Origin: Lumbricus terrestris
Taxonomy: Eukaryota > Annelida > Clitellata > Crassiclitellata > Lumbricidae
Direction of reading: 5' to 3'
Assembly: GCA_949752735.1 (NCBI GenBank)
Contig: OX457036.1
Span: 85,511,487 to 85,575,486, forward strand
DNA length: 64,000 nucleotides
A program made the translations under genes and the position numbers. Positions 14,101 through 29,100 of the stretch are shown piece by piece; positions within the stretch are counted from its first letter, which is position 1, and each line of letters begins with the position of its first letter. The notes below the pieces were generated by a model. That model saw only the letters and a program-made list of their open reading frames with translations. It was not told the origin of the DNA and made no database searches.

Positions 14101-17100
14101 ATGCATTTGGCTACTTCGTTACTATACTGGCTCCTGTCAACCGCCTCAATTGCTGTTGACTGTCACATTGCAAGATGACATTAGTGTACATGTATGTGAA
14201 CGATAATAAAGAATAAGTCCAATAAGCTTGTAGTTTTAATCCGAGAACATGAAACGAATCATATAGGTCTGCCGGCATAAGATTTTAATTTCGCTGCTTC
14301 GTTTTTCTATGCAGAAGGTATAAGGGTGTGCCTGTGCGGTTCCCGGACAATTCGTCCCCGGACAATTCGTCCCGGACAATTCGTCCCGGACAATTCGTCC
14401 CCGGACAATTCGTCCCGGACAATTCGTCCCGGACAATTCGTCCCCGGACAATTCGTCCCGGACAATTCGTCCCCGGACAATTCGTCCCGGACACCATTAC
14501 CGTATACAGATGTCGACCGGAGATACTGCTGCGCATTAAAATTCAATTCGAAATTGAAAATTATTTCATTGTTTTCAAAGCAAATGTAGGCCTAAACATA
14601 ATATAACACGTTACCTCACTTGGCTATGACATTAAAGGTATATTTGGAAAGCAATAGGTTGGCCTACTCCAGAATGGACAAGTCACGCATAGACTGAGGC
14701 TAAAGTAGGCTATAGCCGGTCCGAATTGTCCGGGGACGAATTGTCCGGTCCGAATTGTCCGGGTCCGAATTGTCCGGTCCGAATTGTCCGGGGACGAATT
14801 GTCCGGGACGAATTGTCCGGGACGAATTGTCCGGGACGAATTGTCCGGGGACGAATTGTCCGGACACCGCCTGTGCCATCTAGGGTAGGTATGATTATGT
14901 CCGTCTATAATTATGTCACATTCGTGTATTGTAATTAAACGGTGCGCTGCAGAAACCTCGTATAGGCCTACGTCTCACAGGCATGCTCGTGTATTCCGGT
15001 AGGCCTACTTTGCTGGATTTGGCAACAGTAGTGACCTAACATCTCCCTAAATCAGGGTGAGAATTGCCGATGGTTTATTGTGGTTAAACCCTCTCTGGTC
15101 TTTCAGAGGTTCACATGGTTGTCTTCTTTTCAGTTTGTGCACGCCCAAACTCGATTTCACGTAGTCTGACCCCAGTTATTTTTCTACAATTCTCAAACTG
15201 GTCTCAACTCCTTTCAGCTCTCACCCCAAAATCAGAGAGAGGCCATAATAATTATTGAGCAGGATCATGTAGAGTCATAGGAATCACTTATTTTCCCCAA
15301 TTTTTGCACTTGCAATGAATATTGCTGAACCTATTTTTTAGGTACGCCCAGGGGTGGATCCAGGGGGGCCAATCCGGCCATGGCCCCCCCATTTAAAAAT
15401 TGCATGGGACGTGGCCCCCCCATTTGGTTTCAACAAGCCATTAAATAAATGTACTGGGAGAGAAAAACAGGACATCAGGCCCCCCTATTACAAAATCGCA
15501 CGGGACTTGGCCCCCCCGTCGATTCAGCGGTGGATGTTTCCCGGAAAATATGGTATTTTTTCCCCGGAAAATTGGTCGATGACTAAAAAAAAAAAGGTCA
15601 TCAGTTTTTTCGGCGGATGAAATTGTATTTTTTTCCCGGAAAATTTGGTCGATGACTAAAAAATTTTTCTCCTGTCTCACAAGACCAAACATTTTGGCCC
15701 CCCTTCGAAAATTCCTGTATCCGCCCTTGGGTACGCCTACTGTGACAAATTGATGATTGTATCTTTTTGGTGTGCAAATTGCAAATTATGGACCAGCATT
15801 GATACATGATTGACTTTTTGCTGAACAAAATGCTGGAAAGAAAACTCTATGATGCCATGACACCGTTTTAAGTAGGTCCACTAATAACAAGTTGACAAGC
15901 ATGCAACGTGATGGATTTTAATTTCGACTGAGAAATCAATGCAGTTATAACACTTTAATTCATATGTCTCATTCGTGCAGCATTCATGTTTATTCTGTGA
16001 GTTGTAGGCTTATTACATGAGTTAGGTATAATAGCAAACACGCCACTGATTAGTTTTTGGTGATCTTAATTGCGAGAACTCAAAGATATCGGTCCTACAT
16101 GGTGATGCAAGGGGCCAATGCGGAACCTCTGCACACGGGCCCACGAAAAGCTAGCTACGCCACTGCAGTTAGTGAATGTATAGCACTGTTCTGTCTATAG
16201 AATTGCATTACGTTAGGCATGCATTTGAGTTAAGTTGCTGCCTTGGTTGGAATAGATTTCTTTCCCATAAAAATAAACTTTTAAATGAAAGGATCATAAT
16301 GCTGAAAGATGTTCAGCAATGTAAATGTAGAATAGCTATTAAAAATCGTTTATCCCATATGTGCTCCTGTATTTTGCATCGCATGTAGGGCTGCCAACTT
16401 TTGATTTGGCCATTCCGGGACGTCCGCACTCCGCAGTCACCATAGATATGACATTTAGGCTATACCAATTTACAAAGTCAAGGGCGGATACAGAAATTTT
16501 CGAAGGGGGGCCCAATATATTGGGTCTTGGGCCAGTGAAAAATGTTCGTCTTGGTCGCCGAAAAATCTGATGACCTTTTTTTTAGTCGTGTATCTCGAAT
16601 CTTGAATTTCCAAGACAAAGATACCATTTCATCCGCCAAAATACTGTTGATGATCTTTTTTTAGTCATCAGTCATCCTGGTCGGAGTAATGGCCTCAATC
16701 AATGGCTTGTTGAAACCAAATGGGGAGCCACGTCCCATGCACTTCTTAATGGGGGACCCATGGCTGGATTGGCCCACTAGATCCGCCTCTGTACATCGTC
16801 CACATATATTGCATAGGCAAAAAGTTGTGGAAATCAGTAAGTCATCTCTCAAAAAGCATTAGGATGGGCTAACAGTACATAGGACACAATATGCTACTGA
16901 ATGCCAGTGGTTTGTAAAGTTTTCAAGACTTGAACCCAGAGCTGTCTGTAGCATTCGATGTTCAGCCAACAATTAACGTTAAGATTAATAGAGCGTAGAA
17001 CGGAAAATCATCACTCAACTTGCCGAGTTTAGTGTGCAAAATAACATCTTGTCAAGTGCATCTCTACCACAAATTCCGGGACAATTTGAGATCAATCCGG

Positions 17101-20100
17101 GACACGGGACGCAAAGGACCGATTCCGGGACTGTCCCGGCGAATCCGGGACGGTTGGCAGCCCTAATCGCATGACTCAAATCTGCATAGGCCTACATAAT
17201 TTCAACATATCTACTCGAATAGTTCTACCTGCAGATGACGGATAAAACGCGATCTTTTAACGATGAATATTTATTCAGATATAGACGAGTGCAGTCAACA
17301 ACTGTCACAGTGCAATACTTCTATCTCACATTGCAAGAACGCAATAGGAAGTTATGAATGTATCTGCGGACCAGGGTACGAAAATCATAACAACGATAAC
17401 AAGACGTGTTATGGTAAGAGTGGCTTTCAGAAAATTTCAGAAATATTTTAGACTGTCTATGGCTGATTTAAATGCATGTTGCTTTATGGAAATGCTTTTA
17501 CAAAGCATCTCTACTGAGTCAACTGTTTCTTCTTGATAGAAAATGGCACATATGCAACGGCAGTGCGCGTCAATGTTGGCCTAAACGACACAATGTCATT
17601 GATAGGCACAAAAAGTTCGGTGTTTAATATGCAGCAAATAGAAAAATCAGGAATTACATAGACTCTATGACTACTTTCAGTGAACAAACAAATTAGAATA
17701 TTTTAAAGCAGGTTTATCCTGAGCGTTCCATGTATGTGCTAGGGTCCCCTGTCTGGGGACTCTTTAGTTGTCCTTGCTTGTTTATGAAGTGTTGTTCGAA
17801 AGAACATATAACATCTACCCTCCTAGCGCAGAGCAACACAAACACCTGTGATATACGCATTATATAATTATTATATAAATATATATTATATATATATATA
17901 TACTCCATTGAATAGACAATCGGATTTTATGTGTTTACGCTATATTCTGATTTTTTTAATTAAAGAAACTCTTCAGTAGCCTAATACAGATTGACAGCAA
18001 AATATCCACACTCAACTCTAATGACTTATGGGTTGTCGAAAGAATTCTCCTTACATTATCTACTTAACAATGCAAACCTAATACAGCCATAATAGGCTGT
18101 AGTCTATAATAGGCCTGGAGGCCTATCATATTCAGAGTTAGCCAAAAGATTATTTTTCTGATTGCAGACAAAGACGAGTGCAACGAAATTGATAGCTGCG
18201 ACAATGAGACATCGATATGCATGAACACAATGGGTAGTTTCGCGTGCAATTGTCTTGGTGGATATCAGATGCACAACGCTACCTATTGCATGACAGGTGA
18301 ATATCGTCATAATCATACAACGCTTATAGTGCCTATTAAGTGCATAGTAAGTATCTATTAGAGCGTAGTAAGAATTCGTTAAGTTAATTACGCTCCAGCA
18401 ACTTCGTAGGCTAAGATATAATATTATATAGAAATCTAAGACAAGAACCCTATTAAATAGCAAAATGTTTGGCTTATGGCTATTGGATAATGAGAAAGAA
18501 TTATCTATCGTGAAATTTAAACTTCTGTTATGACTAACAACGCTTTCTTCTCAGAGATAAATAGGCCTACTTATAATAGGCATGGCCTCACTTCACGTCA
18601 TAATTTCACCATATTTAATGTACCTTATAATTTCACCTTGCTTTACCTCATAATTTCACCTTATTTACTGTATAATTTAACCTTACGTTATTTTATAATT
18701 TCGTTTTACTTTACTTCATAATATCACCTTACGTTACTTCGATTGACAAATTAGTCACAATGGTTAATTTATTTTTGAATCTCCTTCAATAATCACAGCG
18801 GTGCATTTTAAAACTGAGTCTATATATGCGTTGAAGACGCATAATTTTCTGCATTATCGCTAATCTATATCATTTTGTTGATGCAGTTCCAGCAGTTCCA
18901 CCGAATTATTCGGGAAAAATTGCTGGAGCTGTTATCGGATCTATCCTTGGAGTAGCTCTAATTGCAGTCATCATCTTCTTCGTTTTACGTTACCACAGGT
19001 AGGCATACAACGTGTGTCTTAAAGAACAAGTCAGACTTTGTGTGAGATTTTTAACACTCCAAATCCAGTGTTTCATTAAATGTTATAATTATTGCGTAAC
19101 GTAGGCCATATTATACAGTGTCATGTATAATTAGATAATTCTTAAATCGATGCAGTGGATCACGTTACATACAGTTACATGGCATCATTGCGTCATATCG
19201 CATTCAAAGCAGTATGACTCTTTCATTGAATTATGAAAAGTTGCATCTTACTTGAGGTTGCAATCGACTGGAATTTACAAGCGAGAGCTGCCTCATTCAT
19301 GTGCTCAGACTGTCTTAAGATTTGAATGGCATGCTCAAGTTTGTAGCTTGGAATTATAGCCTACAGAGAAACTTAGTTCCTTGTGTTTATTTACCTGATT
19401 CTTACTGATGTAATAGAGTTAAATAGACTCTCGTCCTTTCATTTTTTAAGACTGCGATGATGTAAGGAAATAATCTAGCCGCTCATTAGCACACGTCCGT
19501 TTAACATCGATCATGTTTAAATACAATGAGATATTAAATGCTATTATGATAATTACTTAAATGTTTGTTTAAAGACGTAGACAGTCTAAAAACCCGAACG
19601 TCAATCACGCGGCAGCTGAAGACACATCGAGCGTATCGACTTGTAAGTATCTGTAAAGTGGCGCTATTTAGAATCTTTTCACTTTGAGCACAATATTCAA
19701 AGTATATCAGCTCAGCTATACGAACATTGCGGATGAATAAGCATACCTACATGATATGCAGGCGTGCTTATTCATCTCCATCTTATTCATCTATAATAAT
19801 AATTAATTCATTTGTTGCGAGGGTTGATATAGGCCTAGGCTACAGGGCTGTACTGGTAAATTTTGAGGTGAGTGCACTACTGGCCGAAAAAATCGACTTT
19901 TTCGGGCCGAAATGTTTCTGACGACCTTTTTTAGTCATAGAAATCTCTGACGACCTTTTTTAGTCATCACCTGGTTTCTTGTCAAACTCACTGCCTTTCG
20001 CAATTTTCGCCTATTTTCTCGTCGAAATTTCATTTCTCGCACATTTCGTCACATTGAATTCTTTGTGAGGTGAGTATACGGTGCTGACAGGCCCGCCGAG

Positions 20101-23100
20101 AGGGGGGGACAGAGGGGGCAAATGCCCAGGGGCCCGGCGACTTTTAGGGGCCCGGAGAGGGCCCGGGCTACAGTGATTATAATATGTTTCATATGTTGAT
20201 TGCGGGCGGCGGGCCCAACCAGTGGCTGCGCTAACGGGGCTAAGGGGCTGAGCCCCCCTATAAGAGGCTAAGCCTCTAAAAAGGGCCATCCGATTTTTTA
20301 CATTGAAATTTCCACGATTTTTCCACGATATTCGGCCGACGACTAAAAATTTCGGCGGGTGAAAAATGGGAAAGTTTCATGAGATTTCGACCGATGACTA
20401 AAAGAAGGTCGTCAGAAATTTTGGCGAATGAAAATGGGAAATTTTCTCCGCCAGGCTTCAGCCACCCCCCTCCCCCGAAAAAAACTGAAATCCTGGCGCC
20501 GTCACTGGGCCCAACCTATAATCACTTATATTACTTAGCTATTGTTTGTGATTTGTGTTGTTTTAAATAGGCCTTAACTTAATGGGCTATTACTGTTACA
20601 TAACTATGCAACAACTGTTTAAGTTTCAGGCAACTGTCCATTAGCCTACCGTACTTATCAGTGTTTTGCCAAAGAACACGCTCACTTCCGTCTCAGAACG
20701 TTCTTCTGCTACATTATGCGTTGTCAGATTTCAATCATAAGTGAAGAAATCTAAAATAATGATAAATTTCTCTCGCAACATCGTACATACATGTAGGTTG
20801 ATTCTTGTGAATTAAATGTGCCTCCATGACGATCGTAGCCTATATAACTGAATGGATAAAAATGAAGTTTGTGGTGTTCCCTGACAGCATTAGTACCTTA
20901 ATTTGAAAAGAAGACATTATAAATAGGAATTATGAAAATGCTTAAATTATAGAAACTGTTAAAAGTTTTTTTTTATGTTGGCACTCTGCCACCAGGGCCC
21001 GTGTTTAGGCCTACAGGCTACACAAAACGATTGAGACGATAGGCTGCTATAAAGCTTATAAGAAACGGTCCTCCAAGACAATCGGACAATTTTCCAGGCG
21101 ATGAAGAAAGAACATTTCCGAAATGCATTTTTTAAAGTTCGCAAACAGATGGAGAACTACCAGGATATTATAAGAGATAGGCCTATTGTTGCAGTTAAAT
21201 CTAGAAAGGTTGCTTGTTGATTGCCATATTATTTGAAAATTAAATTCTCAACATTAAGAACTGATCAAAATCATAAATGTAAGCAATGTTAGCGTACATT
21301 CATACCCACACTATTGTTATTTTTATTTCTTTTTGTGCAAATTTTCTCAAAAAGCCTAAAGATAGTTTGGGGCCCGTGATTGCTCAGCCCAGGGGCCCGG
21401 AATTTCTGTCGGCGGGCCTGGGTGCTGTATTATACCCGCGTATACTTTGGTTTCGGGAGGTGAGTACACGATGACGTTTTTCCCAGAAGTGAGTACACGC
21501 TGTGTACCCGCGTATATTCTCGTGTACAGCCCTGTTTATATAGCGCCTTTCAAAACGACTAATCAGAAGCGCATCCAATCCAAGTAGGCCTACGACTAAA
21601 AAGGACAGTTTTGAGATGTGCATAGACAGAGACCATGGCGAACAAGCGCAGCGACAAAGGAAGCCCATTCCAAAGTACATGGCCATCCACCGAGAAGACA
21701 TGATTCTGCTTGGTGACTGCACGGGAGAATGGACGATGAGCAGCATCCTGCTCAGTAGAGCGGAGAGTGGCGAGCTAGTGCGTTGGTAGGGCAGCAGAGG
21801 TCGCGAAGATTGGCCAGAGCATGACCCAACATGGATCGCCAGACCAAAGCGATGATCCGGTAGGAGATCCGCTGCTTGAGGGTAACCTGTAAAGCACATT
21901 AAAAAGCAATAGTCTAAGCATGTGGTCGGAAATATGACCAAATTAGAGATGCGGCTGAGCGCAGAACTCGGTCCAGGCAACCCAACTGACCAGCTGGTCA
22001 ATGTTTATATGGCGTGCATGCATCCTATGCAGGTATGTTGGCGCAGAACATGGATACGAGGGATGCAGTTGAAAAAATCATAGACAAATGCATGATAGAC
22101 TCTTATGTTGTGACCACATCGTTGACGTACATGTATGACTGATGGAACAAAGAGAATTTTTTGCGCGCACGAATAGTGCACCATTTTTATTACAGGAATA
22201 ATACAATGTTGTTTTGTTTGCCGTTGTTTATTCTGTCACCGCGTGTTATCTTGCCACAGCTACCTTGCTGCGCTCCGACAAAAGAAGAGTTCAAAGTCTT
22301 TTTGTAACCGACGATAAACCGGTTTCGATCAGCAACGCTTTAAGTACAATACGGAGCAAACTCTCCGATCGCGACAAGCTGGAGAAGGAATTTCAGGTAA
22401 GCACAATAATTATTATTAAGGTTTACTGCAGCTCCTATAAATTATAGCCCACTTGCAGAACTTTTTAGGTCGTCAATTCTGTATTGTGTCTCAAGATGCC
22501 ATGCAGTTCCATGTCGCAATACTGTTTTCGTCAATGACAGTGCAAAAGTGAAATGAAGGATCCACTTTTAATTTTTTCTTGGAGGCCTTACAATAATTTT
22601 TTAGCCTAAACATGTATTTACAACAGTTGCTCTGTGTTTCTAATCTTGTGTTTGCAATATAGTAATTATTATATTATATGTCACAGCATAGTTGCATTTA
22701 AAATCGAGTAGACTACATGGCTCAATAAGCGGATAATGCTTGATTGCGCTAGATCATTTTTCTAATAGAGACACAAATGCATCAAAGAATCTTTAGGACT
22801 TTGGTCGCACATCAGATTCGTTGGTTGAACATAGTCTAATCGTCTTATTTGTGACGTTCTGTTGACACAAGAATATGATGGCATGTATGCAAATTTATAT
22901 TCGTGATCTTCAGATTGTACCGTTGAAAACGAAAGACTTCAGCGCTCTTGGATCGAGAGAAGAACTGAAGAAGAAGAACAGATTCATGAATATCATCCCA
23001 TGTAAATGAATTACGTATGGATTATAATATATTGATGAAAGCTATTGTATGTTGTTGGTATAGGCCTAAACCTCAGCTTCAACAACGAACAATTTCTCCC

Positions 23101-26100
23101 TGTTAGATATATTTAAGTTATTTCTTTAAATAATTTCAGATAGGCTACACCACGAGATATGCTCACGTGTTAAAATCCCACATTTAGACTAACTTATTTC
23201 ACCCCTACGTGCATGTTGCAATATTTGCAGGCCTACGAGTAGGCCTATAATGCATTGCCATAGAATACTAATAATGCGCTCAGGGTCCATTTCTGGGTTA
23301 GTTGGATGTCATTTGTCAAGGGCTAGTTCATTTGAATTGTAAGTAACGTTGATATTAGCGAGTCTTCTTGTTGATTGAACCACTTCGAAGGAAAACGCTT
23401 ACATTAATTTTCACCTGGTTGACGTATGGTACTTTATCTATAGAGAATCTCAATGTGTCTGTTTCAGATGATTGGAACCGAGTGGTTCTGTCTAGAAATA
23501 CAGATGATGATACTTCTGAGTACATCAATGCCAGCTACATTCAGGTGAAATTGTTGACCTGATTTGAAATACCTACCAATCCATATTTCTCATATAGGCT
23601 ATATAGACCTATTATTATCAAAATAATTTAGACAATATATTTTGCATTGACCTGCAGGCTGCGTTCTTGAACCGTGGTGATTTTATAGATTCATCATATC
23701 TTCAATTAAAATGAGCAAAATATTTATATTTAATAGCAATACTCCGTTTTACAATCAGTATCACTAGCTAGATAGGGGTTGCTTTAGAGAAATTGCATGG
23801 TATAGGCCTAATATAATCAAAATGTTTCAATGTTTATTTCATAGCTTTTCTTTTCAGGGATATAATGACTCGGACAAGTTTATAGCAGCTCAAGGTAACC
23901 GATCAGTAGCCTATTTTTATCTTGTTTTCCTTATTAAATTTTTCATTTGTAGCCTAGTAGACCTACATACGGGATAGACCTATATCGTCAGTTGTCTTTT
24001 TCTGAAGAAATGACTACCAAACATGTATTGTTAACGGTGATGGACGAAGCGAGTCCAACAGAGAAGAGAAGAGGTGCATTTTACAGTAACCTTTCCAAAT
24101 ACTGAACATGGATTCCGAACGCTTTTTCCACTCGTTTCAATTTAAAACTGACAAATCAAGTAGGGCCCATGATCACAATTCATAGGCCTAGTATGAATGG
24201 ATGATTACAAGTTATTACAGGAGTTGAGTTTGACTGTCTGTCCGTAATAACATGTTCCTCATTTTGCCATAGCGATCTGTATATCTGCTGAATGGAAGGT
24301 TGGGTCAACCATTAAGAGGGTCGCGGAAAGTCATCCCACGTCCGTGCGTTCTTCGTACTAGAGTGCTACCATTAACCTAAGCACCTCCCTAGCTTCATTG
24401 CTTATAATATTGTTTATCCAGGGCCCCGTGAAGAAAGTGTTGAAGATTTCTGGAGAATGATCATCGAGAAAGACATTCGACTCATTGTCATGATTACTAA
24501 GTTGATTGAAAACCAAAAGGTAGTGCAGGGTTTCTTGTTCTAGCTTGTCACCTATTGTTTATGTTATTAATAATGTCTCATTAATAATTATCAGGGGATT
24601 GTTAACAACTCCTTGGGCGATAGTAAGATCAGCATCATTAAGCGATTGTTGTGTTACCCCATATTAATTTTAGCGTTTCAGAAAGTTATTGACAGTCTAC
24701 GAATGGAACATAATTATTTAAAATTTGCTTTGGCTTTGTTCAAGTTTGATGCGCATAGTAGGCCTAATCTTATATCTTATGAATTATTGCATAGGTTAAT
24801 CATTTACTTGTGACAGTAATTTTTATTATATATGTTGCGATATCATTCAAATCTGATAATATTCTGTTTTTATATTTTGCTTAAATAGGATTGTGCTGTG
24901 CAGGCCTAATGTGTATTGCAATTGAGCTGCGGGTTAACATAATAATGTGCTGCTTTCTAGAATAAATCCGAGAAATACTGGCCTAACACCGGACAACCCG
25001 TCGTTTGTGGTGACATAACTGTAGCACTGAAGTCGGAAGATTCGTGGCCTGATTACACCGTGAGGCAGATTTCTGCAACTCAAGTAAGTTTACAACAATT
25101 TGCTACTAAATGTCAAACATGTTCACAGTTGCATCAATATAAAAAATCACATTATGTACAATGACTAGAAGGTAGCATTCTACAGAAATGCTCAACTTTA
25201 TTTCAGCGTTATTATGTCAGTTCATAAGATAATTTAATTAAAAAGTCGTTCCGCTAACAGGACAATTTCTGAAGATTCATACTCGAGTCACAATTTGAAC
25301 TTTGTATTTTCAGAAGTCTCAGACAGTTGAGATTGCGCAGTGGCATTACATGGCTTGGCCTGACCATGGAGTACCGACCGACGTCAAAGGTTTCCTGGAA
25401 TTTCGTAGAAAGGTTCGCCTACACATGCTGCCTGAGAAATATACTCTTGTTCACTGCAGGTAGACAAACTGAAACGCTAATAACGTTTTTATGAGAATAA
25501 TGTGAAGCTAAGCGTAGGCTATTTTAACTGAAATCTGTATACATAGCACTTAGGTATTTATTTGGATAATTTTTAGCTCAAATATGCATAGCCTCTTATA
25601 AACTAAAGCTAAAACAGCGGGAGTTGTAGTTGTCTAGTTGACAAAATTTTTGTGACAGACTATGACAGAAATCGATCCACGCTTTATTTGCGCAGTAGGC
25701 TGCGACAAAAATGGAAAACACCACAATCCCCACCGAATGTTTAGTTTCAGAGTGAATTGTAAGTAAGCTGCTTTCCATTAGAAATAACAGTAGGCCTACT
25801 GTTCAGAAACCTTTTATCTAACTTTTTGTAACTCTATGTGATATTTGGGCAACTGTAGCACGGTTGCATACAACCAAAACCATTAGCACCAATAGTGAAA
25901 TGGCAGCTTTGGTGGCTTGTTTATGTGATACCAATAATTATGCTCATACGGTGATGACTATAAATTCAGTTGTTGTTGATGCTGATTACAGTGCAGGCGC
26001 AGGAAGGACAGGAACCTTCATAGCAATTGATTACCTCTTGGAACAAGATAAAGTGGACTTTGACGTTGATGTCCACGGTTGTCTTAAGCAAATGCGAGAT

Positions 26101-29100
26101 CAACGATCGACCATGATTCAAAACTATGTATGTATAATAATTGTCGATAATGCATTTTATTGATGCTTTAGAAGTAAATAGCGTTTCATGAAGAACGGAT
26201 TGCTAAGAGGCGTTATTGCAGTGATGTTCCGTTGTTTTGGTCTCTCGCTATCTCTTACGCAGCACTTTCCACCCACACCTAAAGGCCAATATTGTCAAGC
26301 ATTCTTTTCCAATTCTGGGTCTGGCACCATACCAAGATCCATAGGAGGAATTGTTTCTACCGTTGCACCCTACGCCTCAACCGCGTACCCCGATCCAGTT
26401 TTTGATTGCACCGACCCATCGGATAAACTTAGTAGCCCTACATTAGATTGGGTGGGCACGCCTACTGCGCCTGAACCGATAGTTATTCTACTACTCAACA
26501 GATATGAACTGAACCTTGAATCTCGTTGTGTGGCAGAATTCAAGGTTTCACACATTGATGCCCTAATTTCGTATCATCTTCGCTCTGTCAAACTCCATAT
26601 TTTAACTGCAATTAGGATTGTAACAGTTCAGAGGAAAGTTTGGTTTGATACTACTTATCTCTCTGTTTCGAAGTCGTTTCGTTTAAAATAATGCATCGCA
26701 CACGCATGTGGCGCATAGATCGTGACTCTGAATGAGATCTTTTACATGAGAAGTCTTGAGACTTTGGACATAGAATGGGGTGGCGCATGAGGTGGAGCAC
26801 GGTGGTCGATTGGTTAGAGCGGTCGGCCTATATAACGCGGAGAGTAGGGGTTCGATCCTCGTCTGAGGCAGTTACTGCGTATGGACCTTGAGCACGTCCT
26901 TCACCCTCAATTATTGCCCTACAGTTCATCTTCGATGCGTTGGCACTTCTGATCTGTGTAAAAAGGGCAATATCAACGTTTTGCTTTATTGTATTGCACC
27001 AAAGAGTCAGGGAGACCATCAAAAGACATGGGAACAATTCGCACAAGACAAACATCAATGAATAAATACTCTATATGACATACAAATGCTGATGCTAAAC
27101 ATAAATATAGGTTTGTAATTTTAAATGCTAGAAACTACGCCCAGAAACATAGCCTACATGTATGTCTAATATTGTCTGCCTATTTGATAGGCTCAGTATG
27201 AATTCATTCACAAGGCTCTTCTAATTGCGTTCTCGATACGGGACACAGCAATTCCAGTGGAAAGATTTCTTGCAAAGTTTCAGCTGTGGCAAGTAAAGCA
27301 AACCGATTCTGAAAAATCTGTGTTGGAAATGCAGTTTCAGGTATGCGTTTGCGATAATTATACATGAAGTTTCTTCATAAGCCATGGGTGTCCTCTTCTA
27401 GTGGATTAACCATAAAATGTGACAATATTTTTAAAGCATACCGATTTGCTACTTATTTTTCTGTGTTCATTTTTATGTTAATATCGATGATTATGATACA
27501 AGTGTGGATGTTATCCTAGTAAGCCTATTAAAAGTTGAATAATTTTGAGGCTGACATGCAGCCTTCACATTTTGATGAGCCAAATCTGAGATCAGTAGGC
27601 CTATTCTCACTACCTGTATGCTTACTCTGTAAGTGCTATTGTGAAGTCCGAATAAAGAAGAAGGGAGACACGAATCATCTTCAAATATAGCCAGAATCCA
27701 GTTATTTGGGCGTACGTATGCCCTAAACGTGTTATACAGCTTCTTTTGCCCACACAGTTTTGGACTGTTAAGGAAAAGAATCACCGGATTGTAATGACTT
27801 CAGATTATCATAATCACAATAAATCACATCGTATATTGCAAGGTTGTACGATAGACTATAAAAGCATTTGATGACGTTTATAATTGCAAGTGTAACAACA
27901 TGCCGAAGCATAATATTTACGATATAATAAAATTTGCATGATATCTTCACGATAGCCTATATGCCTTCAAATCCCGCCTTTTCTCTTTTGACAAGAGAAG
28001 TATTTTATAATTGATTGTAATTGACACTGCTGTACGTAACTATTGACTTCTTCGTTTTGATGACAAAAGAATTATTGGTTGTTTTTATTTGACAATGAAA
28101 CATTTTAAAATTTTATAGACTATAGAAGAGACTAAGAACAACGATGAAGAAACTGGTACGTTACTTCTACTCATTAATTAAATGCTAGGTCTTCGTGAAG
28201 ATTCGAAAGGCCCAGCTGGTAGCTGTTTATAGTCTATTCCTCTGGAATAAAAGGGTGGTACTACACGGTGCCCTAAGAAAAATTCAACCTGCAAACTGCT
28301 GCTAATTAGCATAGATAAGTTTCATGCAGTGATTATAAAATTAATGTCTGAATACAACAAAATAAAATGGAACAGCCCTCTTGAGAATTTCAGACACATT
28401 TTGTGAAGACTATACCCAATCATGTGGACCTCATAGTGAATTACTTACCTTAGTCATGATCTCGAAATCACTGCACCACCCAGCTTATTCACAGGCATCT
28501 AGTCAAGGTATCGACGGCGGGAGGTTCATTTGCATTTGATATGTATATACATGTAGTTAAGAACAAATAAGTATCTTTCATTGCTTCAAAAATGTGTTAG
28601 CTTTTTGTACTAGCTGAGTAGCTGCTATTTATAATGCCGTTGTAAGCTTGCTATCAATCTTCCATCTTGAAAACATTCTTGACGCTCCTTGCAAAATGTA
28701 CTTATGAAATAATTATGTGCGTGCGTGTGTAGTTTTTTGGTCCGGATCTTCTCTTATTATCTTTGCATGCGTTAACATAATATGTTAACGCATGCAAAGA
28801 TAATAAGAGTATTAATATTATATTATATTATGCACAAGAGTATTTATGTAGCGTTTTAAGGAACCTTAAGCTTATATTGGTGTCCAAAAGACAATCCTAA
28901 AGATCTGACTATGTACAAATTTGTATGAGTTCCAATGCTTGAGCTAAAGTGAGTTGCAAATATGAGAAAGTTTTCTTAGCAATTCAACTGACATATTCAG
29001 ATAGTGTAAGAAGCTGTTTTTTTCTGGGTCTCAAGGTGGACAACGCGTTTGGTCAAGCTCGGTTCCGCAAAACAAGATTCTGGATATGGATGCTGTGTCT

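Larger units (their letters stand above)
13936..16165. mobile_element. hAT-like TIR element (2.2 kb) with two later elements inside
   Basis: The ends CAGTGGCGTAGCTA and TAGCTACGCCACTG are inverted repeats, flanked by CAGTTAGT at 13928-13935 and 16166-16173. 'cacacgggcccac' occurs near both ends. The elements at 14338 and 15349 lie within it with their own duplications, so this insertion is the oldest of the three. No intact transposase. Confidence 0.9.
19843..21534. mobile_element. Outer TIR element of a three-level nest
   Basis: Ends CAGGGCTGTAC and GTACAGCCCTG form perfect 11-bp TIRs. No target duplication (ctaggcta against tttatata). 'gtgagtacac'-type blocks occur near both ends. It contains the element 20088-21420, which contains 20220-20507. 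Confidence 0.65.

Noticed and set aside
14236..14938. Open frames with RTIRPGQF / DELSGTNC repeats
   Set aside because: They read through the 14-15 bp subterminal arrays of a TIR element, in both directions and several frames.
21384..22001. 205-codon minus-strand open frame
   Set aside because: It crosses the boundary between a TIR element end and an interspersed repeat and has no recognisable domain.
26840..26880. tRNA gene
   Set aside because: A and B boxes are present but no cloverleaf closes; the block recurs as the head of a dispersed SINE.
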